From the NCBI GenBank assembly GCA_024693065.1, contig JAILLP010000013.1, positions 62,001 to 126,000 of the forward strand: a stretch of DNA of 64,000 bases, given 5' to 3'. Positions 56,302-64,000 of the stretch are shown here, one piece after another (the first letter of the stretch is position 1; each line of letters starts with the position of its first letter). This stretch comes from Paludibacteraceae bacterium. GTDB lineage: Bacteria > Bacteroidota > Bacteroidia > Bacteroidales > Paludibacteraceae. The position numbers and the translations under genes are program-made. The notes below the pieces were generated by a model that saw only the letters and a program-made list of their open reading frames with translations, searched no databases and had not been told where the DNA came from.

Positions 56302-58479
56302 TTATTTCACCTCTATCTTCAGGGAAGTATCCTCGTTGGAAAGGAGGTAGAAGCCCGTGCGGAATCCCTTCGCTTGGAGTGAGGAAGATACGTCGTCGCC
56401 CGGGTTGATATCGATATTCCCTAAAACCTTTCCGTTCATGTCTATGATGGAGAATGTGCCTTGGATGGATAGCAGGTTCCCGGTATTAGCCAAGCCCGAT
56501 TCGAAACCGCTCTCCGCCTCGAATTGGAGCCAGTCCACGTTAGCATAGTTACCGTCGATGACAAGCTTGAGGACGTGCGTGCCCTCCTCTATCTGCGAGG
56601 TCTTGCCCTCTATGACGGTATAGGTGTCCCAATCGCCTCCGTTAGGTACTTTAATGGTTGAGGTGATCTCCTTGCCGTCGATCATCAGGTGGAAGGAGGA
56701 GCCGTCACTACCGGAGGCGACACGTGCGCTCCATTTGTAGGTGTCTGTCTTCTTCACATCCACCGTATATTCGAGCCACTCTCCTTCGTTGGTGTAACCG
56801 ATAGCCATGCCATCACCGCATTTTTCCACGTCCACGCCTTCGTTCGTGCGGAAGTTCGCCTTCCCTTTGTTCTCTTCCTCCGCATCGCTGTAGGCGATAC
56901 CGCTGCCGCCGAGGTCATACTCCTCCACCTCAATCTTGCCAGGGATAACGCTAGGCGTGCCCTTGTAAGGCGTTTGTGGCACATGCACGGTCACCGTGAC
57001 GGTTGACTTCCCTTCGTTCCCCTCGTTGTCTGTGGCAACGGCGGAGAGAGTGTAGGTACCCTCCTTCAGTCCCTCAATCGTGTAGGTGTAAGGTGCGGAG
57101 GTGGACTCGCCCAGCTTCGTGTCACCATTGTAGAAAGCCACGGAACGGATGGAGCCGTCCTCGTCCGTCGCGTCGACGGAGAGGGTGACGGTAGCGGGCG
57201 CCTCCAGGTCATCGCTGGCGGTAGGCGAAGTGAAGCTCACCTTCGGCGTGCCCTTCTTCCCGCCGCCCACAAGGGTCGTGGCGCTCTGGGCCTCCAAAGT
57301 GATTTGGAAAGAAGTACCACCGTTGACGTCCTCCTCCTTCTTCACGTTCTTCTGACCGCTGGTCACGTAGCGCTCCCACGAGGAGACCTGCGAGCCGGGG
57401 ATGGAGATGGTCAGCGTCTTGGAGCTCGTGTTCTTGTTGACGAGCACGAGGACGATATCGTTATCCTTCTTGAAGGCGGATATATTCACGTTATTCGTCG
57501 GGTTCTGGGTAGCGTCCACCCTGACGAAGCCCGGGCGGACGAACTTAGAGTACTGTGCGAAGCAGTAGCCACGCTTGGTGACATTGCCGTTATCCTTGAT
57601 CAAGCTATAGGAGCGGCGGATGTACCACCACACGTAGGTTTGGAAATTACCCCTCACCATAGCGTTCGTCATGTGGTCCGCCACCTCCAGCGCCTCCGGC
57701 CAGGTATCCGCATCGCTGCTACTGTTCGGGTAGTAGACCTCCGTCATCCAGAGCTCCTTTCCCGCACCCTTCTGTTGGAAGAGCGGGTAGCTGAATTGGC
57801 TCACCTGCGTACCGTAGAGGTGGGTGGCGAGGATATCCAGGTTGGCGAGCGCCTTGGAGTTGTTGAGGATTGGGTCGGACGTGCTCTTCGTGTATTGGAA
57901 AGACTCCGGCGCCATGACCCTGCACTTGATGTCCTGTGCGTAGTTCGCCATGAAGGTAGCCATGTCGTTCGAAGGCCACCACGTCCAGTCGGAACCATAG
58001 TCCGGCTCGTTTTGGATGGACATGGCATAGAGATCCACGCCTTTATCTTTCATGTAGTCGATGAACTTGTTCAGGTGCTGCACGTAAGCCCCGTACGAGC
58101 TCGTTTTCAGACGCTTGGACGATTGGTAAGGCTCACACATGCTCGACGGCGGACTCCAAGGGGAGGCGAATACAGTGACGCCCTTCTTCACAGCGTTTTG
58201 CGCCGTGGCGACCTCCTTGCTCCAGTTGCTCTCCTCAGGATCCACATGGATACGCAGGACGGAGAGGCCCAATTGCCCCTCGTCATTACCGAAAGCCGTC
58301 TCACGCTGGCTGGCGGAGAGGTCATCGATCCATGTCGGGAAGTTAATGCCACCGAACCCCTTGATGAGTTGGTACTCCTTGCTGAGGTCCACGTTAACCG
58401 TCTGCGCTGTAGCCATCATAGGCATGAGGGCGATACAAGCACAAAACCATTTCTTCAAATCTGCTCTAAAATTTTTCAT
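56302..58479 (-). CDS. GH30 glucuronoxylanase-like enzyme with CBM6-like domain and T9SS-like tail
   Basis: The 725-residue protein has a signal peptide (FCACIALMPMMATAQ) and a GH30 catalytic domain (about 28-405). The acid Glu158 lies in MSIQNEPDYG, the nucleophile Glu247 in LWMTEVYY. The opening QLIKGFGGINFPTWIDDLSA is characteristic. An Ig-like domain (about 410-495, VSFTSPTASDDLEAPATVTL) and a CBM6-like module (about 505-650, KIEVEEYDLGGSGIAY) follow. The end resembles a sorting domain (FSIIDMNGKVLG, GFYLLSN, SLKIEVK). GH30 members of this type cut beta-1,4 xylan near glucuronosyl branches. It pairs in theme with the GH8 enzyme. Confidence 0.88.
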   Translation of the reverse strand: MKNFRADLKKWFCACIALMPMMATAQTVNVDLSKEYQLIKGFGGINFPTWIDDLSASQRETAFGNDEGQLGLSVLRIHVDPEESNWSKEVATAQNAVKKGVTVFASPWSPPSSMCEPYQSSKRLKTSSYGAYVQHLNKFIDYMKDKGVDLYAMSIQNEPDYGSDWTWWPSNDMATFMANYAQDIKCRVMAPESFQYTKSTSDPILNNSKALANLDILATHLYGTQVSQFSYPLFQQKGAGKELWMTEVYYPNSSSDADTWPEALEVADHMTNAMVRGNFQTYVWWYIRRSYSLIKDNGNVTKRGYCFAQYSKFVRPGFVRVDATQNPTNNVNISAFKKDNDIVLVLVNKNTSSKTLTISIPGSQVSSWERYVTSGQKNVKKEEDVNGGTSFQITLEAQSATTLVGGGKKGTPKVSFTSPTASDDLEAPATVTLSVDATDEDGSIRSVAFYNGDTKLGESTSAPYTYTIEGLKEGTYTLSAVATDNEGNEGKSTVTVTVHVPQTPYKGTPSVIPGKIEVEEYDLGGSGIAYSDAEEENKGKANFRTNEGVDVEKCGDGMAIGYTNEGEWLEYTVDVKKTDTYKWSARVASGSDGSSFHLMIDGKEITSTIKVPNGGDWDTYTVIEGKTSQIEEGTHVLKLVIDGNYANVDWLQFEAESGFESGLANTGNLLSIQGTFSIIDMNGKVLGNIDINPGDDVSSSLQAKGFRTGFYLLSNEDTSLKIEVK

Positions 58480-58706
58480 TTTTACGTGTTTTTCAAAAAG
58501 CGTGACAACCCATCAGTGCGGATAACCACACATCTCCGGACTATGCGCTTGTTGTTAATACATGCTTTACTACTTAATACAATCTCTTTTATAGTCACCA
58601 CAGTCTTTACGACCATCAACGCTAGCAAATTTAAACATTCACCACAAGATGTAATATGAAATTTGTTCCTTTTTGGTAGTAAAATTGTTGCAAACGGGGG
58701 AAATGG
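58480..58706 (-). promoter_or_regulatory. Leader region of the GH30 gene
   Basis: No gene is seen. On the minus strand TAAATTTG (58633-58626) fits TAnnTTTG, which would give a leader of about 140 bases before the ATG at 58479. No clear -33 box is found. Confidence 0.35.
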
Positions 58707-58733
58707 GTAGAGACGCAACATTTTGCGTCTCTC
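58707..58733. repeat. Palindromic intergenic repeat, copy 1
   Basis: GTAGAGACGCAACATTTTGCGTCTCTC is an inverted repeat with 9-10 bp arms (AGAGACGCAA and TTGCGTCTCT) separated by a short loop. A related copy lies 30 bases further. Such AGAGACGCA palindromes are REP-like. Confidence 0.75.
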
Positions 58734-58762
58734 GTCTGGTGCCGTAGGATTTTTCGGGTACC

Positions 58763-58790
58763 GTAGAGACGAACGGCCGTGCGTCTCTAC
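58763..58790. repeat. Palindromic intergenic repeat, copy 2
   Basis: GTAGAGACG and CGTCTCTAC form 9-bp arms around the GC-rich core AACGGCCGTG. The outer arm matches copy 1 while the core differs. It lies between the GH30 leader and the end of the restriction gene. Confidence 0.75.
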
Positions 58791-58882
58791 ACAGGGCGGC
58801 AATCGCTATCAAGGTGCGGGCAAGGAATATGATGGGCGCAATATGGAGAATTTTAGGAGATTGTGCCGGGTTATAAGCAGCA

Positions 58883-61621
58883 CTAAAGTTCTTTCAAAAT
58901 CTCCAAAAATTTCTCTTTTGTATAGGCTCCGTCTAATTCTCTTTTGTCGAATACCATGAAGTAGCGATATTTGTCACCTGCCTTGTTTGCCCAAAATTTA
59001 CCTAATTCCAATTTCCTCCGACTATCACTGTTATCTCGGTCGTCTCCTTTTGTTTCAAGTAAAATAATATGATCGTTTTGGGTGTGTATAATAAAATCAG
59101 GATAATGATTTAAGAATCCGTTAATGCAGAATCCTTCGCCACGCTCAGGGTTACGATGCCAGAAAAGCACATTTTCGAGATTGGCTACAGCTGCTATTAC
59201 ACTGTATTCGAAGTTGTTGATATCACCATCTTCCTCCAAATAGAGTCCTTTCGATAATCCTGTAACTGGATTCCCCGCTATAATACTTTTAGGTAATTGA
59301 TATATCTCTTCACAGACAATCTGTCCCTTGTCCAGCAACGTTTTGAAGTTTTTTTGTTGGTAATCAGCTACAAGAGAGTCTATTTTTTGTTTGAAAGCAC
59401 GTTCTGTAAGCAGGTCGTTATCAAACAAGTCCATTAGTTCCTCATCGTTTTTATCTTTTAGTACATCACGGATATAATTACTGATGTGTGGCTCGTTCAC
59501 CTCGTCAAAGTGCAGACGTTTAGCAATCTTTCCTATCAATTGATTACGTTTACCTTCTATCTCATACCCTACAAACATTTCTCTTAGAGCCGATATTTGT
59601 TCACTATTCATTTTATATTGCTTTGGCACATATTCCCCTTCCCCACGTTTCTCCAAATCAATCCTTACAGCTTCCTCTTCTGTACGTGTGAAATTAATGT
59701 TTTTGTCTGCCTTCTCCAATTCAAAGCCTTCTGTCAAAATCGTTTTCGTAAGTTTAATGGTATGACCTTGGGGATTAAAAATGTTAGATGTATTCACTTT
59801 CCTCATGAAGACAGGCAAAATCATTTGATTTGCGACTTCCTTGAAATCCTCTTTTATAGTGTACATTTTTACTTTGTCTTTTATATCCGAAGGGATGTTG
59901 GAGTGATTGTCTTCTTTGTTCTCTTTCTCATAATTATCATTGGCAACATGCGCTTGTTTCAGTATTTCATCAGTAATAGTCGATTCGCCTTCAGATTCAG
60001 ACATCTCAAAATATATTCCATTACGCTCATTTTCACTTTTTGATGTTTCTTTGGCTTCCTCCATCTCAAGCTTAGCTTTTAAATCGTCAGACGAGAAATC
60101 ATTGTCATCATTCTCCTCTATATTTTCATCGACACATGTTGCTTGTTCTTTTTGATTCTTAACGTTCTGACTGTCATCGGTGTTATAAAACAATCCCGAT
60201 GATGAGGAATTAGGATGTTGCTCTTCTTGGAAGGATTGTATAGTGTCGATTACTCGTGTGTCTTTCGCAGAGAAACCTGCATTGTTCAATCCCTTGATAA
60301 CCGATTCCACTGTTTCTCTAAAATTATTTGATGAGGTAAATACATATGAAAGATTCAAAAATTCGTCTGCATGTTTTGTGGTATAGGGCAATCGAAGCAC
60401 ACGACCCACAATCTGTTCTACATCAATACGGGAAGTCTTGTTGGCAAGGGATGCCAAAATGTAGGCAAACGGACAGTCCCAACCCTCTTTCAATGCATTG
60501 ACAGTGATGATATAACGGACCACACAATCTTCTGACAGAAGGTCTAAACCTTTTAGCTCGTCTTTTTCTGCTGTCTTTATTTTTATCCAGGTTTCGCTAA
60601 TGCCTGCATCAATCAATTTTTGTTTTACTTTGTCGAATGTCTCGTTATCCTTATCACTTTTGGGCTGTGCCTGAACTAATACGATAGGACGGATGTAACG
60701 ACCGCCCTTTTTGCGTATTTCCTCGGCACGTTTTTCAAGTGTATTCCGAAGTGTAATAGCATTGAAAAGTACGTCAATCGTATTGTCTCGATTGTAAAGA
60801 ATAATAGGCAACTTCACCATGTTAGCGTCTTTCAGCTTCTTAGCATCCACAAAACTGATGATGTTGCTTTTCTCTCGTGGTGTGGCAGTGAGGTCGAGAA
60901 TGAAACTAGGGTTAATTTGTTGGAACATCTCCACACGTAGTTTCGCTTCGAAGTTATGGCTTTCGTCAATGATGACCACCGGGTTCAGGTGGGCAATGGC
61001 CTGAATGAGAGATGTCTCATCCGCTCCCTCTATTCGTTCTCCGGATCCGAAGGCCTTGGCGTAATCAGCCAATGATGAGTTTTCTCGGAATACTCGTCTT
61101 CCGTCTTTGTTGTTGGCAGCGAATGATTGCACGCTCAACACGAAAATGGTCAATTGCTCACGTATCTGACCTGGCTGAATGCCTGTTCCTGCCAATGCTG
61201 TTTCTTTATCAACCACAACAACACGGTTGTTGAAATGTGTGTTGATACGTTGACGATAAGGATGCTCTGGGTCGCTTAAGTTCCTATAGGTTTGTTTCAG
61301 GATGCTATCGCTTGGCACAAACCACGCAACAACCTTGGGGCGCTCAGCAGGGAGATGGTCGAAAATGACTTTCAAAGCATTTGAGGCAATGAATGTTTTT
61401 CCTCCTGCTGTGGGTACTTTGAACATGACACGAGGAATGCCAGGAACGGTACTATTGTCGTATGAATGGATGAAACGGTTATTGTCGATTGTTGAGATGT
61501 CAATGCCCTTTTTCATCCAAAAATTAGCATAGGCCTTGCGCAAATCTTGGTCTTCAGACACTTGCCTCATGTAAGCCGCAAGATCATCGAGGGTATCTTG
61601 TTGATATTGTTTTAGTTCCAT
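58883..61621 (-). CDS. Type III restriction enzyme, Res subunit
   Basis: Res is the ATP-dependent translocase/nuclease of a type III restriction-modification system. The 912-residue protein has a DEAD-type helicase core with Walker A VPTAGGKT (about 69-76) and Walker B IDESH (218-222). RecA-2 motifs include EGWDCPFAYILAS and QIVGRVLRLPY. The nuclease C-terminus carries YPDFIIHTQNDHIILLETKG (PD at 841-842, ETK at 856-858), a PD-(D/E)XK core. An acidic, Asn/Asp/Glu-rich insertion (about 470-590) separates the motor from the rest. It follows the mod gene by 12 bases. Confidence 0.92.
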   Translation of the reverse strand: MELKQYQQDTLDDLAAYMRQVSEDQDLRKAYANFWMKKGIDISTIDNNRFIHSYDNSTVPGIPRVMFKVPTAGGKTFIASNALKVIFDHLPAERPKVVAWFVPSDSILKQTYRNLSDPEHPYRQRINTHFNNRVVVVDKETALAGTGIQPGQIREQLTIFVLSVQSFAANNKDGRRVFRENSSLADYAKAFGSGERIEGADETSLIQAIAHLNPVVIIDESHNFEAKLRVEMFQQINPSFILDLTATPREKSNIISFVDAKKLKDANMVKLPIILYNRDNTIDVLFNAITLRNTLEKRAEEIRKKGGRYIRPIVLVQAQPKSDKDNETFDKVKQKLIDAGISETWIKIKTAEKDELKGLDLLSEDCVVRYIITVNALKEGWDCPFAYILASLANKTSRIDVEQIVGRVLRLPYTTKHADEFLNLSYVFTSSNNFRETVESVIKGLNNAGFSAKDTRVIDTIQSFQEEQHPNSSSSGLFYNTDDSQNVKNQKEQATCVDENIEENDDNDFSSDDLKAKLEMEEAKETSKSENERNGIYFEMSESEGESTITDEILKQAHVANDNYEKENKEDNHSNIPSDIKDKVKMYTIKEDFKEVANQMILPVFMRKVNTSNIFNPQGHTIKLTKTILTEGFELEKADKNINFTRTEEEAVRIDLEKRGEGEYVPKQYKMNSEQISALREMFVGYEIEGKRNQLIGKIAKRLHFDEVNEPHISNYIRDVLKDKNDEELMDLFDNDLLTERAFKQKIDSLVADYQQKNFKTLLDKGQIVCEEIYQLPKSIIAGNPVTGLSKGLYLEEDGDINNFEYSVIAAVANLENVLFWHRNPERGEGFCINGFLNHYPDFIIHTQNDHIILLETKGDDRDNSDSRRKLELGKFWANKAGDKYRYFMVFDKRELDGAYTKEKFLEILKEL

Positions 61622-61633
61622 GGAATCCGAGTT

Positions 61634-63235
61634 TTAAAAACGACTAATGTCGCGTGGGATTTTCTTAAAGATGATATTATGAGCAGACAACCACTCCTTG
61701 TCGATAACACATTGGTCTGCGTAAACAACATATGTCTCCGCTTTTTCGCTAATGATATTGAGCGTGTCGTGACTGAGCGTGGTTATTTTCTCTGGCTCAT
61801 AGTAGAAATAGTATGCTGTATCATTATAATTGCCCAATAGGTATGGATTGTCGTTTTGTGGAGACATCGCCATGGATGCACGTGTTTCGGAATACCAAAT
61901 GTATTCCCGAATCTTCTTCGCACCTACTGTTTCATTGAGGTTGCCATCGTCATTAAATAATGTTTCCCCTAACTCGTAGAAGGAGAATGAACCTCCCGTA
62001 CCTTCTGTTGTTCCATACCCCTTTATCACACGCCGCACACGCTCCGCCGTGATATTTTCGGCATAATCCTCCATCTCCACAAGGATGAATTTTCGGTTGC
62101 CTCCATCTTGCTTGTTGAGGTTCAATACTGCATGGGCGGTGGTGCCACTGCCTGCGAAGGAATCGAGGATGATAGAGGATTTGCCGCATAAAAAATTCAT
62201 TAGATACTCTACCAATGAAGGTGGTTTGGGAAAATCAAAGACCTTGTTTCCCTCAAAAATACAATCAACCAATTTCCCTGATTCTTCTGTTGTTGTTACT
62301 CCAACTGACTCGTCAATAAGATTTGGAGGAACTTCTGGGTCATAGTTGCTTTTCTTGTAAGATAACACGAGTTGCTTTGAACAATTGATAATGGTTCCAT
62401 TCGCTATTTGCTCGTTTAATCTTTCCTGAACCCATATAAACCGATTCTCAAAAGTAACAACATTTGCATTTTTCCCATTTTTGATGTCTATGTCATTAAG
62501 TAATTTGTTCGGAAATTTTTCTGTACCATAAATCCCCGCATTTATAATTCCGTCCTTTACCCCTTTGAAATTTATTGTGTTTACTGGAAATGAAAGAATC
62601 TTAAAAGTGTTTTGTGGTTTCGTTAGTGGATCGTCACTTTTACTCGTTTTTTGTACACCTTTGTATTTTATATTTGTTTTATTCTTTTCGTAGGCAAAAA
62701 CATATTCAAGATTTTTCTTTATTTTATACGAAAGATTTGGAGGTGTCGCAGATCGATACCAGTACCATACGCCCACAAAATTCCCTGCCCCGAAAATCTC
62801 ATCGCAAATCAACTTCAAATTTGCTTGTTCATTATCATCGATGGAGATAAAGATGGCGCCATCGTCTGAAAGCAGTTTTTGCAGGAGTTTAAGACGTGGA
62901 TACATCATGCAGAGCCATTTGTCGTGACGGGTAAGGTCTTCTGCTTCTTTTCCAACCACTTGCCCCAACCATTTGCGGATTTTAGGAGAGTTCACATTGT
63001 CATTATAAACCCAGTTTTCATTGCCAGTGTTGTAGGGAGGATCTATGTAGATACACTTAATGCGCCCTTCGTATTCAGGAAGCAAGGCTTTTAGGGCTTC
63101 AAGGTTATCCCCGTGTATAATCTTGTTATCAGAATCATCTGCTCCAAAGGTATATTCCTTTTCCAATGTACGAAATGGTACATCGTGATGATGATTTACT
63201 ACCGCATCTTTACCTATCCAATTGAGTGTTGGCAT
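61634..63235 (-). CDS. Type III DNA methyltransferase, Mod subunit
   Basis: The start is placed at ATG 63235 (MPTLNWIGKDAVVNHHHDVP), giving 533 residues. A frame 28 codons longer (from 63319) reads through a predicted terminator hairpin and is less likely, though possible. Motif IV DPPY (about 65-68) precedes motif I FAGSGTT (about 360-366), the order of beta-class N6-adenine methyltransferases. The variable middle (about 155-350) is the likely target-recognition domain. It should methylate its site and direct Res. It precedes res by 12 bases. No phase-variable simple repeat is seen in its 5' part. Confidence 0.9.
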   Translation of the reverse strand: MPTLNWIGKDAVVNHHHDVPFRTLEKEYTFGADDSDNKIIHGDNLEALKALLPEYEGRIKCIYIDPPYNTGNENWVYNDNVNSPKIRKWLGQVVGKEAEDLTRHDKWLCMMYPRLKLLQKLLSDDGAIFISIDDNEQANLKLICDEIFGAGNFVGVWYWYRSATPPNLSYKIKKNLEYVFAYEKNKTNIKYKGVQKTSKSDDPLTKPQNTFKILSFPVNTINFKGVKDGIINAGIYGTEKFPNKLLNDIDIKNGKNANVVTFENRFIWVQERLNEQIANGTIINCSKQLVLSYKKSNYDPEVPPNLIDESVGVTTTEESGKLVDCIFEGNKVFDFPKPPSLVEYLMNFLCGKSSIILDSFAGSGTTAHAVLNLNKQDGGNRKFILVEMEDYAENITAERVRRVIKGYGTTEGTGGSFSFYELGETLFNDDGNLNETVGAKKIREYIWYSETRASMAMSPQNDNPYLLGNYNDTAYYFYYEPEKITTLSHDTLNIISEKAETYVVYADQCVIDKEWLSAHNIIFKKIPRDISRF

Positions 63236-63278
63236 AATCTGTTTTTTTATGCTTTCCACCCTCATTCCTCCTAAGCAC

Positions 63279-63382
63279 AAAAAAAGCGTGAACCGTTCGT
63301 TTTGTCGCTTATTACTCATCGCGGGCCTGGACTCCCTTGCAACTAATAAGCACGAAACGGCCCACGCCCTAAGGCGTGAACC
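63279..63382 (-). promoter_or_regulatory. Structured leader with alternative hairpins before mod (attenuator-like)
   Basis: On the minus strand GGTTCACGCC (63382-63373) can pair with GGGCGTGGGCC (63369-63359), forming hairpin 1. The same central GCGTGGGCC can instead pair with GGTTCACGC (63294-63286), enclosing a perfect 8-bp stem (TAATAAGC at 63344-63351 with GCTTATTA at 63307-63314), as hairpin 2. Hairpin 2 is followed by seven U (63285-63279), as in an intrinsic terminator. The two folds exclude each other. This is a switch geometry. The regulatory signal, if any, is unknown. Confidence 0.6.
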
Positions 63383-63396
63383 TCTCGCTTGCTCAT
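63343..63396 (-). CDS. Possible leader peptide, 17 aa
   Basis: ATG at 63396 opens MSKREVHALGRGPFRAY and a TAG at 63343. The frame covers all of hairpin 1 and ends at the base of the inner stem of hairpin 2, the position expected for a leader peptide in ribosome-controlled attenuation. It contains no run of a single amino acid. A second in-frame start at 63319 (MSNKRQNERFTL) resembles its opening and continues into mod. Translation is not shown. Confidence 0.35.
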   Translation of the reverse strand: MSKREVHALGRGPFRAY

Positions 63397-63525
63397 TCTC
63401 GTTGCTTTGAAATTGTCCAGATTTCGATGAGGAGAATAAGAGCGTAAAGCTCAGAATGTTAATATGTTAAATAATTTATTTTTCTTCCTTTTGTATTATA
63501 TTTTAATCGTTTTTTTACTGAATTA
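63397..63525. other. AT-rich leader of mod, no gene seen
   Basis: This stretch lies between the predicted start of transcription (near 63519) and the first hairpin. It is AT-rich, with CTCTTATTCTCC-type pyrimidine runs. I see no further gene in it. Confidence 0.5.
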
Positions 63526-63556
63526 CAAAAATAGGGAAAGAGTCATTATGCTACAA
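63526..63556 (-). promoter_or_regulatory. Bacteroidota-type promoter for the mod leader
   Basis: On the minus strand TTG (63556-63554) is followed after 20 bases by TATTTTTG (63533-63526), which fits TAnnTTTG exactly. It lies just after the DUF3791 gene, and the transcript would run through about 285 bases of leader before the mod ATG. Confidence 0.6.
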
Positions 63557-63587
63557 TATCCATTCGATTTTATTGAATGAAGATTTC

Positions 63588-63815
63588 CTATTTTTGCGTT
63601 GCGCTTAGCTTATATCCGTATTCAAGCAGAAGCTCATCCGCAAGATACTCGTCGCTGAAACAATGCATGTCGGCAACTCCATTGCTTATCAAATCGTATG
63701 TCTGTGAATCATAAAACTTCCCCAAGGCTTCCTCGTATGATAGGCCAGCTTGCTCGGCGAATATCTTCACGATGCGCGCATATTTCATCTGTAATATGAT
63801 CGGATTTGCCTCCAT
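63588..63815 (-). CDS. DUF3791 family protein, 75 aa
   Basis: The protein (MEANPIILQMKYARIVKIFA...) fits DUF3791: a short helical protein with AEQAGLSYEEALGKFYDSQT and DMHCFSDEYLADELL. Its ATG lies two bases after the stop of a DUF3990-type gene on the same strand. DUF3791 and DUF3990 are often neighbours in gut bacteria, and a toxin-antitoxin-like function has been suspected. I cannot confirm this from the sequence. The type III restriction genes follow. Confidence 0.8.
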   Translation of the reverse strand: MEANPIILQMKYARIVKIFAEQAGLSYEEALGKFYDSQTYDLISNGVADMHCFSDEYLADELLLEYGYKLSATQK

Positions 63816-63817
63816 GA

Positions 63818-64000
63818 TTATAAAATTTCAGATGATTGGAAATGCAGGTGTTTGTCGAGCACGGCTTGCGACGTGATACAGACCTGATGGTTCGGGTTCT
63901 TGTATCGCAACTGATCAAGCGCTTGCTCACGGGTATATATACCCGAAAAATACAAGTCAATCGTATTAAATACTTGATCGTCTGCAATTCCCCCCTCTAT
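63818..64000 (-). CDS. DUF3990 family protein, C-terminal part (window edge)
   Basis: An open frame of 60 codons ends at TAA (63820-63818) and runs off the right edge: IEGGIADDQVFNTIDLYFSG, then EQALDQLRYKNPNHQVCITS and LDKHLHF. This is the usual end of DUF3990 proteins, which I recall as ADP-ribosyltransferase-like. The N-terminus, with the presumed active site, is outside the window. Two bases separate it from the DUF3791 gene, so they form one unit. Confidence 0.75.
   Translation of the reverse strand: MEGGIADDQVFNTIDLYFSGIYTREQALDQLRYKNPNHQVCITSQAVLDKHLHFQSSEIL

Noticed and set aside
63236-63319. A 28-codon longer mod start (from 63319).
   Set aside because: It would read through the predicted terminator stem and U-run, and family members usually begin near the MPTLNW segment. 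It remains possible if the leader is translated through.

Overview
The window is chromosomal DNA from a member of the Bacteroidales (phylum Bacteroidota). The supports are the promoter grammar (TTG or TTTG, about 19-20 bases, then TAnnTTTG), type IX secretion (T9SS) C-terminal sorting domains of types A and B, a PorT-like T9SS component, BspA-type leucine-rich repeats, PCMD and DUF6935-like lipoproteins, and the gene order rimP-nusA-infB-cvpA. The genus cannot be fixed from sequence alone. I saw no tRNA, rRNA, CRISPR array, insertion sequence or integrase.

Layout. 1-0.9 kb: two small membrane proteins, the first cut by the window edge. 1.1-1.85 kb: hairpin-rich intergenic repeats. 1.9-9.9 kb, all on the minus strand: rimP-nusA-infB-cvpA, a flavin-reductase-like gene, then the complete preQ1 branch queF-queC-queD-queE. 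10.5-15.9 kb: a plus-strand secreted operon with a small T9SS-tailed protein and two CotH-kinase-like proteins. 16-26 kb, minus strand: a lipoprotein, a LysM glucosaminidase and a 2785-residue GH8 enzyme with a type B sorting domain. 26.6-28.1 kb: a second small T9SS-tailed protein overlapping an alpha/beta hydrolase. 28.8-31.5 kb: a tail-fibre-like protein followed by a legumain-like (C13) T9SS peptidase. 33.3-35.4 kb: a third small T9SS-like protein followed by a BspA-type LRR protein. 35.6-40.4 kb: a large TPR protein and an outer-membrane barrel. 40.4-44.5 kb: a TerB/DnaJ protein and the N-degron operon clpS-clpA-aat. 44.5-50.1 kb: an immunity-like gene, an unknown anchored protein, porT, another barrel, a PCMD lipoprotein and a PD-(D/E)XK-like protein. 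50.2-51.5 kb: a CapA-family phosphatase-fold protein. 51.5-52.8 kb: a GxxExxY gene embedded in arrays of an approximately 83-bp repeat. 52.9-56.2 kb: a LysR regulator divergent from metE. 56.3-58.5 kb: a GH30 xylanase-like enzyme. 58.9-64 kb: a type III restriction-modification pair behind a structured leader, and a DUF3990/DUF3791 pair.

Two patterns stand out. First, three separate loci repeat one design: a gene of 156-169 codons for a secreted protein with a T9SS-like tail is directly followed (4-bp overlap in two cases, 12-bp gap in the third) by a larger secreted protein with no recognisable sorting domain (CotH-like, hydrolase, LRR). This suggests a tail-bearing partner handed to variable tail-less effectors. 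Second, the type III methyltransferase gene is preceded by a leader with a 17-codon ORF and two mutually exclusive hairpins, one followed by seven U, which looks like transcription attenuation. With the GxxExxY repeat locus and the DUF3990/DUF3791 pair, the last 13 kb has an accessory or defence character. All functions are inferred from sequence; none was tested by database search.
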